A stretch of 62,718 bases of DNA from CAYPPG01 sp964412555 (lineage in GTDB: Bacteria > Hinthialibacterota > Hinthialibacteria > Hinthialibacterales > Hinthialibacteraceae), in the NCBI GenBank assembly GCA_964412555.1, contig CAYPPG010000049.1, forward strand, positions 1 through 62,718, read 5' to 3'. Below are positions 8,735 through 18,000 of this stretch, piece after piece. The position numbers and the translations under genes are program-made. The stretch's first letter is position 1; each line of letters begins with the position of its first letter. The notes below the pieces were generated by a model that ran no database searches, was not told the origin of the DNA, and saw only the letters and a program-made list of their open reading frames with translations.

Positions 8735-8783
8735 TTTTTTACTCCCTCTTTCCGAGGCACTTGTAACTTTCGTTATCCCTTAA

Positions 8784-8799
8784 TACAAGGACTGTGCCA
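8784..8799 (-). promoter_or_regulatory. Candidate sigma-54 promoter of the RpoD-family sigma factor gene
   Basis: On the minus strand TGGCAC-N5-TTGTA, one base from the RpoN consensus with exact spacing. The start site would be near 8772, about 38 nt before the sigma factor ATG at 8734. Confidence 0.5.
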
Positions 8800-9047
8800 G
8801 AAGTGTGATTTCTTTACAAGAAGAGGTAAAGAAAACAAAATTCTTCATAACTTATTCATTTCTTTCACCTTACAGAACAGTCGAAAGACATGCTGTTTTT
8901 TTGGTTTCTTCATTAAAAAAGGTTGTATGATGGTAATGTGCGGTGTTGTGCTGAGTGGAATAGTTCACAGGTGTGAAGGATAGTGCGCGGTGTAGATCAT
9001 GAGAAATGAATATTCCATTCACTTCTCTTGTCCGTCTTCAATGTAAT

Positions 9048-9208
9048 GTCTGAATCTGGATTGGCCAGGATGGGAGGATTTCCAGGATGGTGTTTATGAA
9101 TGTTTTTCATTTCGATTTATAAAAATGGATTTTGGTTACTGTTCGCTCGTTAAAAATCGCGTGCCTATCAATTCCTGTTTATCTATGAATCCTGTTTATA
9201 CTGATTCA
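9048..9208. repeat. Dispersed palindromic element, copy 1 (GTCTGAATC family)
   Basis: The left arm begins GTCTGAATCTGGATTGGCC and continues with CAGGAT-type heptads to about 9090. A degenerate right arm of the same words in reverse (AATCCTGTTTATACTGATTC) ends near 9208. The left arm is almost identical to the reverse complement of the right arm of the element at 17630-17802. Confidence 0.6.
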
Positions 9209-9652
9209 AAGAAATAAGAATTCATTCCTATTAATGCAGACAATCATGATCGAGAAAAAATCGATCATGTTCCTAATGAAAGTGAGCCTTGACGAATAGT
9301 GAGAAGCGAGAAAAATATGTTTAACATTACGCATCAAAAAGTGAATCTTTTCAAATCGAAAAAGAGTAAAAAATTCATCCGGAGCAACGGATAAACCCAT
9401 CTTGAGTACGGTGGATTTTGCATTGTAGAAGATATTCAGATTGCGGAATTTACTGTAAATCAAAAATTGTAAGATATGTCGAGATAGCTCGGTTTGATCG
9501 AGAACGCCCGTTTGTGGTTTAGGAGATCAGGAGTTTTAACACCGTTCCCGGTATTTTCCCTTGCTGTTACACATACAGATTATAACTCTTCTTATTTGTA
9601 TACGAATCCAGTAAAATTCCAAAATATTTATTACTGTTTATGGGAGCGTAAA

Positions 9653-11146
9653 ATGGAAAACACAAAATCATCTACAGATCATTTGATCAATCCGATGACC
9701 TTAAAGGGTTTTCGGGATTACTTGCCGGATGAGATGATTTCCAGAAATCAAGTCATTGAGAAAATTCGAAAAGTGTATGAAAAATACGGATTCCACCCTA
9801 TTGATACGCCGATTTTAGAATATCTTGTTACTTTGATTGGAACGGCGGGGGAAGAAACCAATAAACAAATGTTTCGGCTGGAAAGTCCGGAGCGCGAACC
9901 GATCGCCATGCGCTTCGATTTGACGGTTCCGTTTGCGCGTATCATTGCACAATATCCTGAGAAAATCAAATTACCCTTTCGCCGCTACCATATCGGGCCG
10001 GTCTTTCGTGCCGACAAGCCTGGTCCTGGCCGATATCGTCAATTCACTCAATTTGACATCGATGCGGCCGGTTCAGATTCATTGGCAGTGGATGCGGAAA
10101 TTGTGGCCGCAATGTGTGAAACATTACAATCATTGGGATTGCAGAATGACGAAAATGCCGGGACGGACCAACTTGAATACCAAGTTCGGATCAACAATCG
10201 CAAGTTGGTTGATGCGATGCTGGAAGGATGTGGTATTCTAGATCCGGAAGTCCATAAACATATTCTTCGAGTCATCGACAAACTGTTGAAAATTGGTTTG
10301 AAAAACGTCGAAAAAGAATTAGGAGAAGGCCGTGTCGACGAATCCGGCGATCCCATTTCAGGAGTGGGATTGGGGAACACGGAAATTCAACAAATCCTTG
10401 ACTTTATTTCCATTGAAGGAAAAACCCGTCAAGAAATCGTATCTGTCTTGGAAACGAAACTACCGGATTCCGAACTCAGCCGAGCCGCCTTGACGGAAAT
10501 GAAAGAATTGAAAGAGTATCTCGACAGTCTTGATGTAGGAGAAGCAGAAGCCGTATTCGATCCGACATTGACGAGAGGATTGGATTACTATACCGGCCCG
10601 GTTTTTGAAGCGTATTTACCTTTTGCTCCGGAATTCGGTTCCGTTATGGGAGGTGGGCGATTCGATCAATTAGCCGAACGGTTTTTGGATGGAAAAATCG
10701 CCGCAACCGGGGCTTCCATTGGGTTGGATCGTCTTATGTCCGCTTTAACGGAAACGGGAAAAATCACGACTATACCGACGACAACAAAAGTGATTGTTTT
10801 GACCATGGCCGATGTGCCAATTTCCGAATTGATGAGTGTGGCGAAGGAACTCCGAAATGTTGATATCCCGACTGAAATCTATCTGGGAGAATCGAAAACC
10901 AGTATGCGAGATCAACTGTCTTACGCGAATTTTAAAGAAATTCCTTTAGCGGTCATTATCGGGCCGGATGAACTCAAAACGGGCAAGGCCTCTGTGAAAA
11001 ATCTGGTCATTGGCAAAGAAAAAAGAAGTGACATCGAAGATCGAAGTGCATATGTAAAAGCGGGAAAGACAGGACAAGTAACCGTGGAGCGTAATGAATT
11101 GGTTTCAACGATTCGCCAAATGTTGGGGAATCATATCGAGCAGTGA
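9653..11146 (+). CDS. hisS: Histidine--tRNA ligase
   Basis: 497 residues. HisRS charges tRNA-His through histidyl-adenylate. Class II motifs are in order: LKGFRDYLPDEM (motif 1 region), FRRYHIGPVFRAD...RQFTQFDID (motif 2), the HisA box LTRGLDYYTGPVFEA, GGGRFDQL, and GASIGLDRL (motif 3), then a C-terminal anticodon-binding domain. The length exceeds the usual bacterial 420-430 because of an insert around residues 190-300 (KHILRVIDKLLKIG, GVGLGNTEIQQIL). This matches the long HisRS type also found in eukaryotes and some bacteria. The ATG at 9653 is chosen for GGGAGC 7 bp upstream; the frame opens at 9494, but those 53 codons lack a ribosome site and lie outside the conserved protein. No T-box was recognised. 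Confidence 0.95.
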   Translation: MENTKSSTDHLINPMTLKGFRDYLPDEMISRNQVIEKIRKVYEKYGFHPIDTPILEYLVTLIGTAGEETNKQMFRLESPEREPIAMRFDLTVPFARIIAQYPEKIKLPFRRYHIGPVFRADKPGPGRYRQFTQFDIDAAGSDSLAVDAEIVAAMCETLQSLGLQNDENAGTDQLEYQVRINNRKLVDAMLEGCGILDPEVHKHILRVIDKLLKIGLKNVEKELGEGRVDESGDPISGVGLGNTEIQQILDFISIEGKTRQEIVSVLETKLPDSELSRAALTEMKELKEYLDSLDVGEAEAVFDPTLTRGLDYYTGPVFEAYLPFAPEFGSVMGGGRFDQLAERFLDGKIAATGASIGLDRLMSALTETGKITTIPTTTKVIVLTMADVPISELMSVAKELRNVDIPTEIYLGESKTSMRDQLSYANFKEIPLAVIIGPDELKTGKASVKNLVIGKEKRSDIEDRSAYVKAGKTGQVTVERNELVSTIRQMLGNHIEQ

Positions 11147-11338
11147 ATCTTCCTTAAAAAGTAATATCAAGACTTGTTCTCCACACTAAAATCTCCCCCT
11201 TTCAAACAAATAGACAAAATGCAAATGAGAACTTCCCGATAACATCAATATCTCCCCCATCAATTCCCTTTCATCGATCAAAATCTTGGTCTACTTTGAA
11301 TAAACAAGAGCCTCGAGAAAAAGAAAGGATTCCGTTTC

Positions 11339-12514
11339 ATGCTGCGTTTTATTCATACAACCATCGTTCGTTATTGCGTTCTTTTTACAATATTTTTTCT
11401 ATCTTCCTGCCTGGATACGTTTTCCGGCAATGGGAACGGCTATTATCCTCCTCCCGAATCCAAAGGCGGTTGGAGGAAGAACACCGATCCCGCCTTTATT
11501 CGATCCTTGAATATCGATCCGACCAAGTTGGAGGAATTCGGGCAATACAATCTTTCCGTTCCGAACAGCAATTGGATGCCCTATGCACAATACAAAGGCA
11601 TTCTGGTCATCAAAAACGGGTGGATCATCGGAGAATGGTATAACACGCCGGAAGCGAAATCGTTTATGACTTATTTATCATCCAATGGGAAAGCCTTTGC
11701 GACTATCGCTTTCGAGATCATGAAAAAGGATAGTGACAATGGCCGGATCGATATGGATATTGACGAACAGAGCAAGGTGTATCGGGAAAAGTGGCTGCCC
11801 CAGGGATTTCCGTTGTCTGATGCGCGTAAAAACCAAATTACTTTCGAGCAGATATTCCGCCATACATCCGGATTGTGTCCGGAACGAACCGCTTCGGGTG
11901 AGGGAGTGGAGAAAGGAAGAAACCGTTGGACGGATTATGTGGATTGGATTGTCGGTCATGACGAGAAATGGCCATCCACTGCGACATTGTATTTCCCACC
12001 CGGCCATGTTGAAGAATATGACGGCAGGCAAACCTCCGGCAGTCATACTTTTGCTTATTCCAGCGTGGGATATGGCCATATTGGTTTGGTTTTACAAAAT
12101 ATTTATGGCAAACCCGCTCGCGAGTTTTTGTGGGAAAGGCTGTTAGCACCTCTCGGTTTCAGCGGTTTTGATTTTCATGCTCCTCCCAATGAGGAGATCA
12201 AATGGTTCAGCGCAGGCGGCTTGCGAATTACTCCACGTGATTATGCGCGGTTTGCTTATTTTCTGTTACGGAATGGCAAATGGAACAATCAGCAGATTGT
12301 GCCTACCGAATGGATTCAGCGATTCCGGACGGTTCCTTACTATCCCAATATCCGCTCGAACATCGACGGCGTATTCGGTGAGCAATACCCGAAAGATATG
12401 TTCCGCATCGCCGGCTCCGGTTTGAATTGGGCTTTCATGATTCCGTCTCACGATCTGATCGCCATCCGCACCGGCCGTGCGAATAATGGGATATGGGATG
12501 AGGTGGAAACATGA
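11339..12514 (+). CDS. Lipoprotein serine hydrolase, beta-lactamase / penicillin-binding-protein-like
   Basis: 391 residues. A signal sequence ends in the lipobox LSSC, with Cys24 as the likely lipidated residue, so it is membrane-anchored on the periplasmic side. The class C beta-lactamase/DD-peptidase (PF00144-type) fold shows S115-x-x-K118 in YLSSNGKAF, then ITFEQIFRHTSGL, then YSSVGYGHIGLVL as the Tyr motif region, and GGLRITPRDYARFAYFLLRNG. Members hydrolyse esters, D-amino-acid peptides or other amide bonds; the substrate cannot be told. AAGAAAGGA precedes the ATG. The C-terminus (NNGIWDEVET) is shorter than in many relatives, which continue a few residues after the IAIRTG strand. Confidence 0.85.
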   Translation: MLRFIHTTIVRYCVLFTIFFLSSCLDTFSGNGNGYYPPPESKGGWRKNTDPAFIRSLNIDPTKLEEFGQYNLSVPNSNWMPYAQYKGILVIKNGWIIGEWYNTPEAKSFMTYLSSNGKAFATIAFEIMKKDSDNGRIDMDIDEQSKVYREKWLPQGFPLSDARKNQITFEQIFRHTSGLCPERTASGEGVEKGRNRWTDYVDWIVGHDEKWPSTATLYFPPGHVEEYDGRQTSGSHTFAYSSVGYGHIGLVLQNIYGKPAREFLWERLLAPLGFSGFDFHAPPNEEIKWFSAGGLRITPRDYARFAYFLLRNGKWNNQQIVPTEWIQRFRTVPYYPNIRSNIDGVFGEQYPKDMFRIAGSGLNWAFMIPSHDLIAIRTGRANNGIWDEVET

Positions 12515-12687
12515 GGTGGAAACAGAATTCCTGCAAAAACTCTCTGCATCCCTCAAATCCCACAATCCCTAAAGGGTGATAGAAATCAGCTGGTTGTCTA
12601 TATCACTCGTTCATTGAAGTGATTTTCAACTTATGATATTGTTATTATGGGAAATTATTTCTACCCGATATGGCAAGAGCCTTTTTT

Positions 12688-12744
12688 GGGTAAAGCAAGC
12701 GTCTCGCTTGCCCTCTTTATGCAGGCGGGACGCCTGCTCTACCC
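12688..12744. repeat. Short palindromic repeat (GGGTAAAGCAAGCGTC family)
   Basis: 57 bp bounded by inverted arms: GGGTAAAGCAAGCGTCTCGC on the left and, on the other strand from the right, GGGTAGAGCAGGCGTCCCGC, with 4 mismatches in 20. A fragment of the same element (GGGTAGAACAGGCGTCC) lies at 7843-7859. The rest of the 282-bp gap shows nothing else beyond the downstream ribosome site. Confidence 0.65.
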
Positions 12745-12796
12745 ACGAACAGAAACACGATCAATGGAGGAAAGACCGGAGATCAGGAGGTAAACA

Positions 12797-14170
12797 ATGG
12801 TTCAAAAACAAACGAAAACGTCACGACGATCCTTTTTACAAAAATCCACATTCGCTGCTGTCGGCATGCAAGCAATCAGTGCCCCGGCAGTACTTTCCGC
12901 AAGAAGTCCGAATGAAACTGTCAACCTCGGATTCATCGGTGTCGGAAACCGTGGCTCCCAACTGCTTGCCAGTTTCATGAAAAATGACGATATGAAAGTC
13001 GGCGCTCTCTGCGATGTCTATGAACCGTATATCGAACGTGTCCGAGAAAATGTCGACAAAATCCTGCTCGAAACCCTCGGTGGCCGTATTCCGAAAATGG
13101 GGGAAAAATTCGGCTATGATGTCCCCCGCTATACCGATTTCCGCAAAGTCTTGGAACAAAAAGATCTGGACGCCGTCGTTATCGCCACCCCGGATCATTG
13201 GCACGCCATCCAAACGATTCAAGCTTGCGAAGCAGGGAAAGACGTGTATGTGGAAAAACCTTTGACCATCACCATCGTCGAAGGGCGCAAAATGGTCGAA
13301 GCGGTCCGGCGAACCAATCGCGTTTGCCAGGTCGGACTCCATAGACGTTCGTCCAAAATGTACAGCAAAACGCACGACATGGTTCAAAATGGTAAAATTG
13401 GGAACGTAAGTGTCGCCCGCGCTTATCGTATTAGCAATATGTATCCTAACGGAATCGGAGATTACCCGGACACCAAACCTCCGAAAGGATTCGATTGGGA
13501 TCTATGGCTCGGTCCCCGCAATAAGAGAGACTATCAAGACAACATCTCGCCGTATAAATTCCGCTGGTGGCAGAATTATTCTTCCCAAGTCGGCAATTGG
13601 GGCGTGCACTATTTCGACACCATCCGCTGGGTGCTCGATGAGTTGGCGCCGGTGTCCGTTTCCGCACATGGGGGCAAATTCGCACTCGATGACGATCGAA
13701 CCATCCCCGATACGATGGAAGTCATCCTCGAACTGCCCTCCGCGCTTCTCGTCTTCGGGGTCTATGAAGCCAGCGGCGGCACAGCGTTGGAATACGGGGA
13801 AATCGAATTCAGGGGAACTCTGGGGAATCTCTACACGGCTCCGGAGGGACGAGGATACAAGATTATCCCCTCGCGAGGCGGCCAATTCCAGGATTCCGAT
13901 CCGAAAATCAAACCGGAAGAAGGGGGCCGGATGGACAAGGATTTAACCGATCAGCACACCCGCAATTTTCTCGATTGCGTGAAATCACGCGAAAAGTGCA
14001 ACTGCGATATCGAAACCGGTCACCGTTCCACGACTTTTGCCCATCTCGCGAACATTGCCTTGGCGACGAAAAGCCGAATCGATTGGGATGCGGAGAAAGA
14101 ACATATAACCAATAACGATGAAGCGAACGAATTATTACATTACGAATATCGAAAACCCTGGTCTTTATGA
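12797..14170 (+). CDS. Tat-exported Gfo/Idh/MocA-family oxidoreductase
   Basis: 457 residues. The N-terminus has a twin-arginine signal (TSRRSFLQKS, then a hydrophobic run to APAVLSA), so it is probably exported folded with its cofactor. The Rossmann motif is LGFIGVGNRGSQLL (from about residue 43). The family's catalytic region EKPLTITIVEGRKMVEA and the C-terminal half follow (HRRSSKMY, WGVHYFDTIRW, GGTALEYGE). Members reduce or oxidise sugars, or act as glycosidases, with tightly bound NAD(P). Exported forms are abundant in Planctomycetes-like bacteria. AGGAGG lies just before the ATG. Neighbouring glycosidase genes suggest a role in sugar processing, but the substrate is unknown. Confidence 0.92.
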   Translation: MVQKQTKTSRRSFLQKSTFAAVGMQAISAPAVLSARSPNETVNLGFIGVGNRGSQLLASFMKNDDMKVGALCDVYEPYIERVRENVDKILLETLGGRIPKMGEKFGYDVPRYTDFRKVLEQKDLDAVVIATPDHWHAIQTIQACEAGKDVYVEKPLTITIVEGRKMVEAVRRTNRVCQVGLHRRSSKMYSKTHDMVQNGKIGNVSVARAYRISNMYPNGIGDYPDTKPPKGFDWDLWLGPRNKRDYQDNISPYKFRWWQNYSSQVGNWGVHYFDTIRWVLDELAPVSVSAHGGKFALDDDRTIPDTMEVILELPSALLVFGVYEASGGTALEYGEIEFRGTLGNLYTAPEGRGYKIIPSRGGQFQDSDPKIKPEEGGRMDKDLTDQHTRNFLDCVKSREKCNCDIETGHRSTTFAHLANIALATKSRIDWDAEKEHITNNDEANELLHYEYRKPWSL

Positions 14171-14207
14171 GAGAGATCAGCATAGAGGACACCAAGGATT
14201 TAAAGTA

Positions 14208-14266
14208 TTGTGGTGCAGACCTCTGGTCTGCGCAGAATATGTGCTGACAGAATGTCCGCACCACAA
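14208..14266. repeat. Short palindromic repeat (TTGTGGTGCAGAC family)
   Basis: 59 bp with 13-bp terminal inverted repeats (TTGTGGTGCAGAC against the reverse complement of GTCCGCACCACAA, one mismatch) and an inner GCAGACC/GGTCTGC stem. A right-half copy, GACAGAATGTCCACACCACAA, lies at 3907-3931. Confidence 0.65.
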
Positions 14267-14280
14267 AAAATAAGAAAAAA

Positions 14281-14378
14281 AGTGAGCGAGTGGAGATCGA
14301 TACGGGCATGAAAGATGGGGAATGTTTTCATCGATAAATCGTTAACAGTAAGCAGGACGATGCCTCCACTTGCTCACT
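14281..14378. repeat. MITE-like element with AGTGAGCGAGTGGAG inverted ends
   Basis: 15-bp terminal inverted repeats (14281-14295 and 14364-14378, one mismatch) enclose about 68 bp. The right end lies 10 bp before the ribosome site of the next gene, so it occupies that gene's promoter region. Confidence 0.6.
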
Positions 14379-14397
14379 CTAAAAAAAGGAGACCATC

Positions 14398-15132
14398 ATG
14401 GAAGACGTTATTCAACACCCATCAATCAATAACCATTCATCGGATGATACGATGCCATCATTGACAAAATGGCAAATCGTTCTTCTGATACTCGCTTCAA
14501 TGCCGCTTCTTATTCCTTTCTTTTTAGCCATTCAACTCACGTTCTTTATGCTTCCCATCGCCGGTTTAGGGTGTTTATTTATTCCAAAGGCGAGAATTCA
14601 CGGTATTTTTATTTTAGCCTCCTTCGGTTATTGGTTTGCCTTAATACCGGGTGCACCGCATGCATGGGAATCGTTGAAGCTGTGGAAAATTATAGGGGGA
14701 ATCGGTCTTTTTCTTTTACCGTACATTCCTCAAAGCATTCCCGACCTGATTCTCATTCTAACTTACTTTTGGTCCATGGTTCTTGTTCCGATTGTTCTCA
14801 TGGAAACGGTCTACTGGCTATCCCGCAAGCGATGTTGGAAAAGCTTGGTTACAACGCTCGCGATTCTGACAGTCATTAGCGCCGGTGCGTTGAGTTACAG
14901 CAATCAATGTGTAGATAATTTCAATAAAGCGGAAGCGTTTCTCGGTCAAACTCTTCCGGCAAAGGAACTTTTCGAGAAATGCGGCAACCCAGTGTATCAA
15001 GAACTGTATCGTGGTCCAGTCGGCAAACAGCCTCATTGGGTCTATACGAATGGAGATTTTGTCGTACCGGTCGTGATCGACGAAAACGGAATAGCGGAAG
15101 TGCACGACAGCAAATATATTTTCTTCGACTGA
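14398..15132 (+). CDS. Polytopic membrane protein of unknown function with soluble C-terminal domain
   Basis: 244 residues, preceded by AAAGGAGACC. A polar N-terminus of about 25 residues is followed by roughly five membrane segments (from WQIVLLILASMPLLIPFF to TLAILTVISAGALSY). A soluble tail of about 60 residues follows (LGQTLPAKELFEKCGNPVYQ ... HWVYTNGDFVVPVVIDENG). The tail resembles a small SmpA/OmlA-like beta-hairpin module (a short helix with a CGxP turn, then a VxVxxENGxV strand), but this is a weak similarity. No family is recognised. A MITE-like repeat fills its upstream region. Confidence 0.75.
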   Translation: MEDVIQHPSINNHSSDDTMPSLTKWQIVLLILASMPLLIPFFLAIQLTFFMLPIAGLGCLFIPKARIHGIFILASFGYWFALIPGAPHAWESLKLWKIIGGIGLFLLPYIPQSIPDLILILTYFWSMVLVPIVLMETVYWLSRKRCWKSLVTTLAILTVISAGALSYSNQCVDNFNKAEAFLGQTLPAKELFEKCGNPVYQELYRGPVGKQPHWVYTNGDFVVPVVIDENGIAEVHDSKYIFFD

Positions 15133-15327
15133 TTGTTAAAAGAACATTCACAACTCACTACGGCCTCATCAAAGCCGAACACAAGAAAAATACAATAAGG
15201 AATACGTAAACAACATCGCGAGGAGTACCTCTACATAAAGGCCACGGAAAATGTCCCCTTGGCACCCGCGCGCCTCACTTTCTTTTGTAGGTCTCACTCA
15301 TCGAAAGCACCACCTGCTTTTTCACCC

Positions 15328-17613
15328 TTATAAAGACAAATCCTCACGCCGCGATTCCGGTGTAACCATCAACGATTTCACTTCACCATCGCGATATACA
15401 CACTCCACAACTGTCTCTCCCGGCGCACGCAGTTTAAACTCCACATCCCACTCCTCCGGCCAAGCAGGGAAAAGTAGAATACGGTCTCCATCATATTGCA
15501 TCAACATGCTTTGCAGAGCGATCATGGAAACATTCCCGTGATCCTGATCCGGAATCCAGTCGAAATTCGGCCCCCAAAAAGCGGGGAACCGGCTGCCCTC
15601 ATGATGCGTTGAAAAATTCTGAACGGTATAATCCTTTGCAATCTCCGTCAATCCGAGATACGCCGCTTGTACGGGATCTTGCGTCCACCCGCCCGTGCGT
15701 TTTACACGGCGTTTTTCAAAAGTGTTTCTGGCAATTTCCAAATTCGGTTTTCCCACTCCGTAAAGCCGATAGGGGAAAATCGCATACAGTTCGGGATTTT
15801 CCGAATTTCCCAACTCGTCAAATTCTTCGGCGGGGAGCTGATACGGGTTTCCTTCTTCGTCGGTTGCTTTTGGGAGTGCTGGAAGATCGGAGCGGATTTT
15901 TTTACATAAGGTATGCAGACTGTTCGGTATTTTTTCGCCAAATGCAATGAGACGATCACATACAAATTGCAGTCCGGCAACTACCGGTAATGGATTAGTC
16001 GCTTTCTGCCAGGTTTCCAATGCTTGCGAAGGTTCGATGCGTAACAATCCGTCTGCATCGCGGGAATAATGATCGTCGTAAAATCGCAAAACCGGTTCGG
16101 CTAAGGGAATCAAGTATTGATTGAGATACAAATCGTTCTGCGTGAATCGATACGCATCCAGTACGAGAGTGAGCAGTTCCAGCGCGCCATCAAAGTAATA
16201 CCGGATATAGCGGTTGTCGACAAGCGAAATCGGCTTGCCTTCCCGTTCCCAGCCGTAATTGTCGATCGCATAGGCTCCCCAAAAATACATGGTTTCCGGA
16301 TAAAAAGCGCCGGCATGATCAAAATAGAGGCGGGTTCGCTCCTGTGCAAAGGGCAGTGCTTCCAGATACATATCGAACAACGGATGCATCAGCCGAAAAT
16401 CACCCGCCATCAACATCGGCCAATACACAAGACGGGTATTTTGGAACCAATACGGCCCGCCCCATCGGCGATAATCGGCGTCAAAGGTTTTCTCCGGATT
16501 GATACGGGTATCCACATTGAAAATCGATCCGTTGAATTTAATCGGCGAACCGCCTCTCCCCGCGCAAGCGCTGATGAACCGCTGCAGCGCATATCCTTGG
16601 GTGACAATTTCCGCCGCTTGTTTATCTTTATCCGATTTCACATGGATATAACTGCGATCCCAAAACTCTTTCCACCATTCCCGATGCCGCTCGAATGCTT
16701 CCTTCAGATTTTCGGATTGTATCTTTTTGACATTTTCGTCCAGACGTTTTAACCATTCATCAGCCGTATCGGTTTGTTCCGTAAGCACATACATACTGAC
16801 GCGATGATTTTTACTCAATTTTGAAGAACAGATGGTAGCCGAATTCTTTTTTACGAAATTGTTTCCGGAGATCAAACCGCCGAATGTTCGATGCAGTAAA
16901 GGATCTTTCAATTTTGAAACCAACGGCTCCAACCCTTGATGTTTCAACGTCAAAGGCCAAATGGATCGTTCATTGCGGTGATACCAAACAACATCATTAC
17001 CGGAACGATCGACCACCTTGTCCGGAGTGACAATGACCGGAAAAGGAGCTTGAGCCAAACCGTAAGCGCTATGCATTTCATCCTTGTCTTTCAATTCACG
17101 CGGTTGTTTTCGCCAATTCTCGAGTGAGACGCTGACTTCATAGGGGCGTTCCCCCTTTATCTCGACCTGAATAACTGGATTGTTGGCATCCACCCAGACT
17201 CTTAAATCCGCTTTCTCTCCAGATTTCCCAGCAAGGATGTGAATCGAACCACTTTTCAAGTCCAATGTTTGTTGAAATGCGGTGGAATTTTCAAACGGAT
17301 TCGGCGTGAGTTGGACGCGAATCCGCCCCAATTTCAACAAACGGGCGTTCTCACTCCAAGCATCGGTTTTACCGATGTAAAAGAATAAATCCCCCTTCTC
17401 CTCCACCCAAAGATTGATGCCGATACCTCCATTCCCAAGCGGCATCGATCCGGATGAATCCTTACTCGGCGTATCCCACCGAATTGAGTATGAATCCGCA
17501 AAAAATTCATTCGCTACACCTTCCTGTACAAAAAAAACACAACCAATCGTCAAAAGCATAAATACGATTTTAGTTTTCACTTTCCTAGCCCAATCCTTTC
17601 TAGTATTCAACAT
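15328..17613 (-). CDS. Secreted DUF5703-type glycoside hydrolase (GH95-like)
   Basis: 761 residues from the ATG at 17613, which has GAAG upstream. A Sec signal (TKIVFMLLTIGCVFF to EGVANEF) precedes a beta-sandwich domain with WDTPSKDSSGSMPLGNGGIG, the pattern of DUF5703 and GH95 N-termini. An (alpha/alpha)6-barrel follows: RRWGGPYWFQNTRLVYWPML, then FDHAGAFYPETMYFWGAY, and TGGWTQDPVQAAYLG. A short C-terminal beta domain closes with LLFPAWPEEWDVEFKLRAPG. GH95 members are alpha-L-fucosidases or alpha-L-galactosidases; DUF5703 proteins are largely uncharacterised. Its site is probably the periplasm or cell surface. Its promoter region is occupied by the palindromic element at 17630-17802. Confidence 0.82.
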   Translation of the reverse strand: MLNTRKDWARKVKTKIVFMLLTIGCVFFVQEGVANEFFADSYSIRWDTPSKDSSGSMPLGNGGIGINLWVEEKGDLFFYIGKTDAWSENARLLKLGRIRVQLTPNPFENSTAFQQTLDLKSGSIHILAGKSGEKADLRVWVDANNPVIQVEIKGERPYEVSVSLENWRKQPRELKDKDEMHSAYGLAQAPFPVIVTPDKVVDRSGNDVVWYHRNERSIWPLTLKHQGLEPLVSKLKDPLLHRTFGGLISGNNFVKKNSATICSSKLSKNHRVSMYVLTEQTDTADEWLKRLDENVKKIQSENLKEAFERHREWWKEFWDRSYIHVKSDKDKQAAEIVTQGYALQRFISACAGRGGSPIKFNGSIFNVDTRINPEKTFDADYRRWGGPYWFQNTRLVYWPMLMAGDFRLMHPLFDMYLEALPFAQERTRLYFDHAGAFYPETMYFWGAYAIDNYGWEREGKPISLVDNRYIRYYFDGALELLTLVLDAYRFTQNDLYLNQYLIPLAEPVLRFYDDHYSRDADGLLRIEPSQALETWQKATNPLPVVAGLQFVCDRLIAFGEKIPNSLHTLCKKIRSDLPALPKATDEEGNPYQLPAEEFDELGNSENPELYAIFPYRLYGVGKPNLEIARNTFEKRRVKRTGGWTQDPVQAAYLGLTEIAKDYTVQNFSTHHEGSRFPAFWGPNFDWIPDQDHGNVSMIALQSMLMQYDGDRILLFPAWPEEWDVEFKLRAPGETVVECVYRDGEVKSLMVTPESRREDLSL

Positions 17614-17629
17614 ATACTCTTCATTTTTT

Positions 17630-17802
17630 GTCTGAATCAGGATGCCCAGGATGCAAGGATGAACAGGATAAGCTTTATTGATTGGCAAGCATAAATATGA
17701 CGAGTGATCAGCTACCAATGACCTTTTTTTCGAATCGTTTTGAAATACTTCCATATACCCCATCCTGGAAATCATTGAATCCTGGCCAATCCAGATTCAG
17801 AC
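17630..17802. repeat. Dispersed palindromic element, copy 2 (GTCTGAATC family)
   Basis: The left arm GTCTGAATCAGGATGCCCAGG (17630 on) and the right arm ATCCTGGCCAATCCAGATTCAGAC (ending 17802) are inverted copies, enclosing about 90 bp. Together with copy 1 at 9048 it defines an element of 160-175 bp. It ends 17 bp before the start of the glycosidase gene. Confidence 0.7.
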
Positions 17803-18000
17803 ATATTAATTCATTTCCCCCCTACGGATAACAGCCGTGAATCAACGCCGTTTTTACACAATCCTCACCCTCTGCGCCATATTAGCGCAGCCCCCATTAG
17901 CAAGAACACAACGTAACCTATTCAAATATATACATTTAAGCCCTCTTAACAAATCGGTATACATGTTGCTAGAATCACGAAATAGAAATCTAACGAAACG

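Larger units (their letters stand above)
8735..9652. other. Long AT-rich intergenic region between the sigma factor and hisS
   Basis: More than 900 bp without a convincing gene. It holds the sigma-54 promoter candidate, a repeat element at 9048-9208, and a hairpin near 9247-9269 (ATGATCGA/TCGATCAT arms). An 85-codon minus-strand frame at 9206-9463 has no ribosome site or recognisable motif and is not called. No riboswitch or tRNA-like fold was recognised upstream of hisS. Confidence 0.5.

Noticed and set aside
9206..9463. 85-codon minus-strand frame in the sigma factor-hisS gap
   Set aside because: No ribosome site, no recognisable motif, AT-rich composition, and one end lies within a repeat element.
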